A DNA stretch of 60,781 nucleotides from a virus, in the IMG/VR virus record IMGVR_UViG_3300044638_003487, positions 1-60,781 of that record; one strand, given 5' to 3'. Both the position numbers and the translations under genes were made by a program. Numbering within the stretch: position 1 is the first letter of the stretch; each line of letters begins with the position of its first letter. Below the pieces are notes generated by a model. That model was not told the DNA's origin. It ran no database searches and worked only from the letters and a program-made list of their open reading frames with translations. Positions 13,301 to 21,100 of this stretch are shown here, piece after piece.

Positions 13301-16300
13301 AAAGATGGTGATCCTGTAGCTGATGAAATATATGTTGGTGATCAGAAAAAATTAAAAGCTGATATAACTTTTACTCCTAATACAATTTACTTAGAGTATC
13401 TTAAAAATGTAACTAATGTACCTAATGCATATAAAAATAAGACTGTATTCTCAACTCAGTTAAGAAAACTTATCTTAAAAGATATGTATAAGGATAAAAA
13501 AATCATTAATGATGCTAATGAATCTGCAGTTAAAAGATATGAAAAAGCTGTAGACTCTTATAGCCAGTTATTGAAAATGGAGTTACTACAAGAAGTTGAT
13601 TATGAATATGATATAGAAACTGGTACTTATAAAGGAAACATCAGTAAGTTTTTAGAAGTAGTAGAAAGAGAATTAGGTAGAAGAAATATACCTGAGCACT
13701 TAATTGAATTTATAGGTTTAAATAGAGATACTACAATTAAAACAGATTTATCTTTACACTTAGTAGCAGATCAAATTGAAGCTATCATTACAGGTTTAAT
13801 TGAAAAAAGATTAATCAAACAAAAAGTTAAAGGTGAGGCTCTAGTACAAGTTGCTAGTTCAATGTCAAATGGGCTTTGGGATACTAAACTTAAAAAAGGT
13901 ACTAAAGAAGAGATTATGAAGTACTTAGGTACTAATAACTTACCTTTTTATAATAAAGATGCAAACACAGGTAAAACAAATGCAATGAAAGTTGCTATTG
14001 CTTTACAAGGTGATTTCTCTAACTTGCTTAAACTTAATGCTTTAGATGGTCAACCGATTGCTACAAGAGCAAGATTAAATGATATGATTAAAGAAGATGC
14101 ATGGTTAGATATAGCTGATAACAGAAAGTCAGTTACTTTAGCTGCTGTACGTATTCCAGTACAAGGATTAAACTCTATGGAATTTATGGAAGTTTATGAA
14201 TTCTTAGATCCATCTGCTGGAAATATTATCATTCCTCCAACTGAGATTGTTGCTAAATCAGGAGCTGATTTTGACGTTGATAAATTGACTACATTCATGC
14301 CTGCAATTGATTCTTATGGAAATTTTGTAAAAACAGGATTAAGTAATGATGAATTGTCAATGAAGTTAGATGGTGTTGAAAATGAAAATGTAGGTAAAGG
14401 CTTAATTAAAAATCAAAAAGCTGCATTAGAAAATGAACTTATCATGGCTATTTCTGGTATCTTAGAATTATCTGATAATTATGCATCACTGGTAAGACCA
14501 AATGATACATACTTAATGAAAGATGATATTGCTGATGAATTAGAAAAGTATGTTACTAGTTATGATAGATTCAGTAACTTCAATAGAAAAACTCCAGGTT
14601 TCAGTCCAACAAAAACTCTTGAGGTAGGTTATAACTTACATAACCATGAGGTAAACATGATTGGTAAAAGAGTATTAGGTATGTTAGCAATAGAAAATTC
14701 ATTACATCCAGTTATGAATTCAATTGGTTTATCATTACCTAAAACATATAAAAACTTAGAGTTTGACCAAGATTTAAACAGAAATAAAGAAGGGACTACT
14801 GATTTTGAAATGAGATTATTTTTACCTCATAACAAAACAGAAGATGGTAGAATTTCTTTATCAGGTGTAGATACTGTTGATGGACTTGACAACATAGGTG
14901 AAATGTTTTCACAAATGATGAATGGTGCTGTGGATGTTGAAAAAAATCCATGGATATTCTTTATACAAGGGAATTATGAAATGATTCCAATGATTACTTT
15001 TTTATTAAAAGCCGGAGTCCCAAGAAAACAAGCTATATATTTTGTTTCTAATCCAATTGTAAGAGAGTATGCTAAAGAACAACGTAAACTTAAAAGTGCT
15101 TATGCTAAAATTACAGGAACTGTAGAAGAAAATTTTGGTAAAAGTTTTGTTAAATATACAGCTGCAACAAATGCTCTTACTAAATTTGGAGTTTCTCAAG
15201 CAGGTAAAAAAATAACTAATAAAACATATTTTAAATCTGTTAATGATGCTGTAGCTAAACAAGGAGTATTAAATGATGAAGGTTTATTTGATGAGACTTC
15301 AATGAGAATGCTTATAGAAAATCCCGAAGCTCCTGAATATAAAGATCAAGCAATAGCAATGTTCTTACACTTTTTAGAATTAGAAAAATCTACAAGAGGT
15401 TACAATGCATTAAAGTTTGTAGCTAATCCAGATACTAAGACATCTAAAACTTTACAAGAGATTATAAGAAGAAATGTAGCTTTTGATGAAGCTGCTGCAT
15501 TATCTACTTTAGAGAAAGGTTCTGTAAATGAATTATTAAACTCTGTATTAGGTTCTTTCTATAATAATAAAATCATAGGAGATTTAGTAGCCCCGGTGTT
15601 TAAATTAAGAAACAATGATGTAGTTACTGATTATATCTTAGATAGACTTAAAAATAATTCTTCTAGTATAACAAAAGCATTTGGTACAGATCAAGATGGT
15701 ACAAGAAAGTTTATTACTTCTTTTAAAAATGCTATTCCTAATTATATCTTCCAAAATTACATGTCTAATTTTATAGATGAGTCAGGAGAAATAACTAGTA
15801 TGCCTAAATACTATAAAGGAATTGAAGTTATTAATAAAGCTGGTGCTAAAGAGGGTGCTGAAATAATTGATAATAAACTTTATATTGATAAGGCAAGATT
15901 AGAAAAAGAATATGCTGAAGAGTTATATGCTGCTTCTAATACAAATCCTGGTAACTATAATAGTGAAGGCTTAAGAGGTTTTGGTAATACTATAAACTTA
16001 TTCAATACAGAATCAGCTTATTTTAAATATGTATTTGAAAGAGCTATTCAAAAAGATTTATACAGTCCAGAATCAGTTAAAGAAGATAAAGACTATTTAA
16101 GATTTAATGAGTTTCTTAAAGATGATAAACAAGCTTACTTAGCTTATATTAATCAAAGAGCACTTGTGTATGCATTTAATAGAAAGATTATTACAGGAAT
16201 GGATAATGATTCTTATACTAACATGCTATTAAACATGATAAATGATTATCCTATTTTAGCAAGTAAATATAATATCATATCTCAATTTACTAAACCTAAT

Positions 16301-18115
16301 GTTAAAGAAAGTGTACTTTCATTAAATGATGTTAGTTCATTAAAAGATGGAGATACTGCTGAAATCTATTATCAAAATCTAAAAGACTTGGCGGATGAGA
16401 CTGTTAAGAAAGTTTCTGATCCTATAGAAAATAGAAAGATAAGCAAGATGTTTGAAATGTTGCCATTAATTGCAATATATCAACATGGTATTGGTTATAG
16501 TAAAAATGGATTTAATGAAGCATTACCTTATGATAATTTCATAGAAGTTATGCAAACAGCTTCTGAAATTTTTATGAATAAGCAATTAAATGAAGCAACA
16601 TTAAATACTATATTTGATAAACTACTTGCTCAGAACTTTAAAACTTTTAAAGATTATACATCATCTCCGGAGGCATACAATAAACCTACTACACCAACAC
16701 CAGTAGATATTATGTCTCAAGAAGAAGCAGCGGCTATGTTAGAAGGAAAAGGTCTTAAAGTTACTGAAGAAGTTTCTACTACTCAACCTTCTACTAGTGT
16801 TAAAGAAGGTGTGTCAGTATTATTTGAATCTAACCCAGAATTAGCTAATGTTGGAACACCTCAGCAATACTCACAATATCTTGATGGTATATTTCCGGAT
16901 AGTAAAGTTAAAGATATTGTTTATCACTGGTCTGCAGGTTCACAAATATCTGAACAATTTGGAGATGACTTAGGTAGGGTAAAAGGTATTTGGATAAGTA
17001 AAGATCCTAATCAATGGAAAGACATTATTAAAAATAAAAGTAAAAGGCTAGGTATAAATCAAATTAAAAAACATGTTTTAATAATAAATGCAAATAATAT
17101 TTGGGTTGACTCAACCCTATCTAGTCCTGAAGGAAGTAATTTTCCTAAAGGTTATGATACCATAGCAGCATATGAAGAAGCTGATTTAGCTTATTCTGGA
17201 GATTTAAAACCAGAATTTAAAAATATAGAAGGTTTTGAAGCAGTTATAAAATTAAAAAATCAAACTTATGAATTAGGTACTAAACAAGATATAGAAGGAT
17301 TTAAAAACTTTGTAGCTAATTCTATTCAACCAAGTCAAATTAGTACACAAGGTATTGTTAATAGACCAGATGTAAACTTGAGAGAAAAATACTTTAAAAA
17401 CTCAGAAGTTAAAAAATTGTCTGAAGTATTAGGAGCTATTAGTAAATCTAATCATCCTCTAAGTACATTAGCTAAACACTTAAATCAGTTTTCTAATATA
17501 AATAATGCTGACATAGCTTTAGAAGATGTTGATAATTTTGAAGTAACTGATGGTTTTACTAGTAATGCATACTATGATATCTATTCCAATAGAGTTAGAA
17601 TAGCAGAGTTTGCTAATGTAAACAATGGTAGTGCAGAAACATTATTGTTACATGAAATCTTACATGCATTATCATATAAAGCTTTAAGAAAAGGTGGTAA
17701 CTATAATAAAGATTTCCAAAAGTTATATGAACATAGTATTCAACAATTAGGAGCTTTTGATGTATCTGCAAAAACAGGACCTTATGCTAATTATACAATT
17801 GATGAATTTTTTGTAGCTTTGTTTACAGATGCTAAGTTCATTAAACAACTTTCAGAACTAGCACCTATTGATGTTAAAAAGTATAGCAACTTATTACAAG
17901 AGATTGTTGACCACATCTTAAATTTACTTAAAATAAATAAAGGAGATTCAGTTTATGATCAAGCTTTTGCAGTAGCTACTAACATACTTCAAGAAGAAAG
18001 TGACTATGTAAACGCTATGAATATGGCAGCACAAGAGCAAGATAATATAAATTTTGAAATAAATGCTCCTGAAGGTTTGCCTGGAATACCAAGAACATCA
18101 ACAGATTGTCAATAA
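7304..18115 (+). CDS. Virion-packaged DNA-dependent RNA polymerase polyprotein with zincin and ART-like domains (3603 aa)
   Basis: Residues 2322-2326 read DFDVD inside SGADFDVDKL, preceded by RIPVQG and a hydrophobic strand. This matches the metal-binding double-psi beta-barrel signature of the crAss-phage virion RNA polymerase (family of phi14:2 gp66), which transcribes early genes right after infection. Other parts are fused to it. A zincin-like site HEAWH lies at residues 822-826, followed by a downstream glutamate in ENLAEAF. A possible ADP-ribosyltransferase-like fold lies near residues 3190-3345 (VYHWS, then GIWIS). A second zincin site HEILH lies at 3450-3454, followed by DEFFVALF. The peptidase sites may process virion polyproteins. 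The gene is 10.8 kb with no in-frame stop, so no codon reassignment is needed. The polymerase call is strong; the ART call is tentative. Confidence 0.9.
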   Translation: MKITCALSQSQIEKLYANVYGYMLNKGNDFEPKQYMIDLFDKLAKKKDVETAAKFLQQVPSLIGTASFRPGLEQFEISTDILKPLINQFKRDENGLVNVVKYFNPVLDPEVKKELVEKKANDAFDIIEVDTNRIITQDFDFKPYSALSTTMQQFITQNPKDKTNASETLDPSRKVIYNTLDAIRSVVNDNTAFKEVVYQGKVLKLKPVRLNEINPVLLDKTTNALLNKAGAINAGKKGVESVTPINEIFLMVLSDSKGELLYFTEDGNITTQDKGGRLVYQFLRDARKDGNNIMITDMYGYQNSILDPATIANKAGVPVEVIEEQQNKEFKELYDYRQKLINNEKVDLLDIVSVSNGIAEYAPDKLNLSNISTILNDNDAAIRSIDTVNSPRSGFIEGQAVITIKGVEYAVDRPNISLDLINKIATVLTNKDITNKKKYRFVSTFLADKASPSTRKHNITYLPNSDVLLFEYSETTFDEGYSKMKSVNLDSPTAKNDIVKALQFASGKNGKYYTAKMTISNEALDKGYQDYNLNTNTLDDNYSNYIDLLKTLDNTNISVDLNPAGRTFNSYLRFALPNEFTEQLANAQKNTDEIVKDDLFETLSEPEDEKPVFGVKATREKLINALEKNETVSGTISFVTGSKWLLTTPEGQVVEFFNKENNITNEDVISTATLNLIPEITLDNKPFTNVIEVKVGNKFIGYVRETEDFSKPVKQKSIEEIEAEINQVIDGKGEATPEDDGAASVFFLRKGSLPADVTEKQIKDAKKWWTNSPLNKHIGFKEVANIVNSDAYARFTKYGAVLNGNLGIIELADKGSMVDVYHEAWHGFSQLYLSKAEKKALYKEVQKKMGSKADFFDIEENLAEAFREYVRTGKALKGAPKTNSIFKKILNFLRELFGKGSVTDVTDIKRVNELFNELYLGTELNKYTPSIANVMFNTLNRSLGIIKPGTADEQVLNRQDSNKLKDSMDSIISDIVDNEAKRSNKKSGTLSILLDSRNREPLYILIKQQLNNKLELSKTQLQDTPNNLENALKREILENRIRILQTGLDNYGDTKEGLIGYHVENSTYDLMKQKYTVLELDEEGNLFDPANIKNTERYGDKEEGQKSLIELAGKETLYILKSLHKGKINKDTNLIEFTYDDLGFKQLADFRSTWNTVVRTIGGVQDPQEMYDRLANEGETDSQLRQLVQTKLANPKLVTEDIAKNNQYEFKATTSIWQDFSKSKIPYIQLTIRKTETGEKEVYDYNGNPIPNKSYKTYDYSSAVTDASIEAYNIIRKFEDKFKSNLDNPYVERLGIDNIPTLNIQQVVKDFGVNGKLNTEKSFAFARALGFALDDLSIIKGVLNKKDNKTIEQFGLSYIFDVVKKLSDKENLENVSSATKKAILNFRTNPINTLMNDIPAGVIGNSKVNQKNKVLEIAKLQSRYGLDTSNNMVLNAERNRVSEFIENNSISKQVSALNNASKLSDLWTSDKYQHMAYLDPRINAYTKRLGIIRSLYDMSSAEQLKRSNKSLTLFMDSGTQIADEDGGLNTANLDIASKRLQEMNTMLKSGVQEFLRHASKSSAFGVKIDSGIIGSPDKSGFDNYLWVDSDMFVDGTAYDYAFLTHFLPYIEGEAERIYKFRKNKTEYSKYAGYNRKVEGGFMAGEIFTAFDDIIEDDTKKLIYKAIDAAIANNESFDLRTYIRTQNNPLATTLRNQVRSYFDNQSKVNYNNLQELKFIDPELIDKMKSLNTPEDQIEKKLVEVYTYNSWIQNFETAVLFYGDIAQYNHAKQELHKRNTGSTSGGRAFRTDVAARNFVNSFLSETSYAKKYNKPTINYNGTYNTAIVQDIKRTSEYLGEIEKGLTDEYTKRYATSKDPNKEAEIKRRVAIEIAKYVDMEEGDGQGYISFDAYRNLKYLENSWSNDQEILFQKIKNGEEVKASDIKEFFPVYKLQNYGPLANKEIGLPITAMHKFALFPLIPNVIAGSDLESLHLQMIDKNIQYVTFQTGSKVGSVTSAVNKDGDPVADEIYVGDQKKLKADITFTPNTIYLEYLKNVTNVPNAYKNKTVFSTQLRKLILKDMYKDKKIINDANESAVKRYEKAVDSYSQLLKMELLQEVDYEYDIETGTYKGNISKFLEVVERELGRRNIPEHLIEFIGLNRDTTIKTDLSLHLVADQIEAIITGLIEKRLIKQKVKGEALVQVASSMSNGLWDTKLKKGTKEEIMKYLGTNNLPFYNKDANTGKTNAMKVAIALQGDFSNLLKLNALDGQPIATRARLNDMIKEDAWLDIADNRKSVTLAAVRIPVQGLNSMEFMEVYEFLDPSAGNIIIPPTEIVAKSGADFDVDKLTTFMPAIDSYGNFVKTGLSNDELSMKLDGVENENVGKGLIKNQKAALENELIMAISGILELSDNYASLVRPNDTYLMKDDIADELEKYVTSYDRFSNFNRKTPGFSPTKTLEVGYNLHNHEVNMIGKRVLGMLAIENSLHPVMNSIGLSLPKTYKNLEFDQDLNRNKEGTTDFEMRLFLPHNKTEDGRISLSGVDTVDGLDNIGEMFSQMMNGAVDVEKNPWIFFIQGNYEMIPMITFLLKAGVPRKQAIYFVSNPIVREYAKEQRKLKSAYAKITGTVEENFGKSFVKYTAATNALTKFGVSQAGKKITNKTYFKSVNDAVAKQGVLNDEGLFDETSMRMLIENPEAPEYKDQAIAMFLHFLELEKSTRGYNALKFVANPDTKTSKTLQEIIRRNVAFDEAAALSTLEKGSVNELLNSVLGSFYNNKIIGDLVAPVFKLRNNDVVTDYILDRLKNNSSSITKAFGTDQDGTRKFITSFKNAIPNYIFQNYMSNFIDESGEITSMPKYYKGIEVINKAGAKEGAEIIDNKLYIDKARLEKEYAEELYAASNTNPGNYNSEGLRGFGNTINLFNTESAYFKYVFERAIQKDLYSPESVKEDKDYLRFNEFLKDDKQAYLAYINQRALVYAFNRKIITGMDNDSYTNMLLNMINDYPILASKYNIISQFTKPNVKESVLSLNDVSSLKDGDTAEIYYQNLKDLADETVKKVSDPIENRKISKMFEMLPLIAIYQHGIGYSKNGFNEALPYDNFIEVMQTASEIFMNKQLNEATLNTIFDKLLAQNFKTFKDYTSSPEAYNKPTTPTPVDIMSQEEAAAMLEGKGLKVTEEVSTTQPSTSVKEGVSVLFESNPELANVGTPQQYSQYLDGIFPDSKVKDIVYHWSAGSQISEQFGDDLGRVKGIWISKDPNQWKDIIKNKSKRLGINQIKKHVLIINANNIWVDSTLSSPEGSNFPKGYDTIAAYEEADLAYSGDLKPEFKNIEGFEAVIKLKNQTYELGTKQDIEGFKNFVANSIQPSQISTQGIVNRPDVNLREKYFKNSEVKKLSEVLGAISKSNHPLSTLAKHLNQFSNINNADIALEDVDNFEVTDGFTSNAYYDIYSNRVRIAEFANVNNGSAETLLLHEILHALSYKALRKGGNYNKDFQKLYEHSIQQLGAFDVSAKTGPYANYTIDEFFVALFTDAKFIKQLSELAPIDVKKYSNLLQEIVDHILNLLKINKGDSVYDQAFAVATNILQEESDYVNAMNMAAQEQDNINFEINAPEGLPGIPRTSTDCQ

Positions 18116-18151
18116 AAATTAGTATATTTAAGTATAATTATAATTAGTATT

Positions 18152-21100
18152 ATGCCTTGTGTAAATAAAATAACTCAGTTCATTAACGAACTTATATTTA
18201 ATGAAGCTAGCCCAGCAATGAATATGTCATTAGCTAATGCTAAAACTCTCATTAAAAATGTTAATAGGAAGTATGGATATGAAGCAGCTAGACTTATCAT
18301 TGGTGATACTCTAGATGTTACAACATATGCTAGTAAAGATTTGATTGATAAGTTTTATGCTAATGAGCTTGCTTTAGAAATGGCTGAAGCAAGTAAGACT
18401 GAAAATGAAGCTAGATCTGCTGAAATAAATAATATTGATTCAGAAGAAGACTTTATTAAAAGACAGTTTGAACAAGCTAGAGATTATGAAATTGCTTCAA
18501 AACTAGGAGATAAATATCAAAAAGCATTTGGTATTGACTATAGTATAGTTACACCTGCAGAAGCAGCTTTAATACTAGAGCTTACACCTACACCATATGA
18601 TCCATCTGTATCTGCATTCTTTTATGCTAATAGAGTTTATTTTATTGAAGGTAATTTTAAGTCTAATACAGTAGTTCATGAGTTTGCTCACCCATTAATT
18701 AAAGCAATTGCTTTTCAAAATCCTAAGTTATTTGATAGTTTATATGCTAGATTAACAGGTACTGTGACAGGAAGAGAAGCATTGAATAGAGTTAATGAAA
18801 GGTATCCTGAATTAGAAGAAGGTTCTGATAGATACAGAGAAGAAGCTTTAGTGACTGCAATTGAACTAGATGCTGAAATAAAATTATCAGGTATCAAAAC
18901 TTCAGATACTGCTTTTGATAAGTTTATGGAAAATCTTTTGTTTGCAATTAAAAAAGTTATTCAAGCTCTTACAAAGAAAGTAACCTTAAAAAATTTAAGT
19001 AGTCAGACAACAAGAGATCAGTTGGTAGACATGATGCTTAATGAAGACTTTGTTATTCAAGATATAAATTATCAAACAAATATGTTTGCTGAGTTTAGTA
19101 AAGATACAGATCAGTTCTTAAAAGAACTTAAAGCTGTTGAACCTAAACAAATCATTAATATCATTAACAAGTTTCATACTGAAATGTCTTTCCAGTTAAA
19201 TGAGTTAAGAAATTCTCCTAAGAAATTTAAAGAAAGCTTAGGTAAAGATGCTGCAGCAAATATTAGATTGATCAGAGATTATGTTAAAGGATATAAAACT
19301 GTAGATGAAGATATAACAGATGATGAATTAAAAGATTTGCTTGATTCATTAGTAGTAGATGAGGCAGATTTAAATGTAAGATCTTTAGCATTCATTAATA
19401 GTTTATCTGAGTTAATGTTGTTTGCAAGAAAAATTGAAAAAATATTTAATGATATCAAAGCATCCAAAGAATACTTAACAGAAGAAGGTAATCAAAAAAT
19501 CCAATACTTTAAACAGTATATGGAAAGAGAGTCTAAGTTCTTAAAAGATGTATTGAATGAGTTAGATATGGACTCTTCTAATAAATTAAGTAAAGAGATT
19601 CTATCTATTAAAGAACTTATGGATAGAAATATAGATAAAGCAAAAGTATTATCTTTTAATTATGTTAAAGACTTTATTCTTGCTAATGGTATTTCTATGC
19701 AAGAAAATGTAAAGAAAGATTTATCTGATAAAATTGATCTTATACTTAAAGCAGATGGGTTTACTGAAGATGAGATAAATGTATTTAAGGATGATCTATT
19801 TCAAAAATTAGATGTAGATAACATTAGAGCTATTTCTGAATCTGATTTTAATTTACCAAGAAAACCAACCAAGTTTGCTAAAAATATAATCAATGAGATT
19901 AAACAATACAATAACAATAAAATTACAGAGCAAACAGTAGATGAATATCTAAGAGGGCATGTAAGAGATCTTAGTTTAGCAGGTGCTACATTTACACCAA
20001 CAGGAAATATTAATGACTTGTTTGGTACATTTGTTAAAGCAATGAAAAATAAAATTTCAGATGCTGAGGTTCTTAGTCAACAAGAACAAATGAAGTTTGT
20101 AGAGAACTTAAAACCTTTATTAACTGCTGTTAACTGGAATCCTAATAATACAAATCAACTTGCAGACATGTTATTGTTTGAAGATGAGAAAGGTATTATT
20201 GATGAACAAGGTAATGTTACTTCATATCAAGCTTATAGTTATATTGATAAATTTAAGAATTGGGAATTTGCTCAAGCTCAATTAATGGGTAATCTCAAAA
20301 AAGCTAAACTGAAAGGTGATAAAGCAGAAATTAAAGCTGCTATGCAAGCAATGAGAGATTTTGAAAGAGATTATAAAATAAGAAGATTTACTGATGAAGT
20401 ATATGAAGTACAGGATATATGGTTACAATCTAATACAGTATATGATCCTACAACTAAGAAAAATATTACCATTTCTGCAGATATATCTTTAGAAGCATTT
20501 AATGAAAGAAAAGCTGCACTAGATGATCTTGCTACTTATAGTAATTCTTCTGAGTTTACTTCATTAGATGACTTACTTGAGTTTACACCTTCAGCAGAGG
20601 CAAAAGTAAAGTATAATAACTTATATAATTTGTATGATGCAGATGGTAATTATAAACAAGGAGTTGAATTACAAAAAGTATTAGTTAGAAGATTTTATAG
20701 ACAAGAGTCAAGAAAGTTTTATGAATCTAATCCTGATACAAAGAAGTTTCAAAATGATTTTGATCACTTTGTAAACAGTGAGTTAGCAAGTTTAGGTATT
20801 ACTAAAGATGATAATCCTGAAAGATATGAAGCTGAGATTAAAAAATTCTTAGCTAAGAATACAAGAGTGGCTTATACTGATGAGTACTATCAAGAAAAAA
20901 CTGAGACTTTAGCAGAAATTAATGCTATTAATGAAAAAGCTAAAGGTGCAGAAATATCTAAAAAACTAGCTAGCTTATATGAGCAAAGATACAGTATTAC
21001 AAATAGAGTAACTGACAAAGACGGTGAACCTAATGGTGCTGAACTTGGTAATGAATCTCTTAATAGATTAAAAGATATTGAAGAAGAGATTATAAAATAC

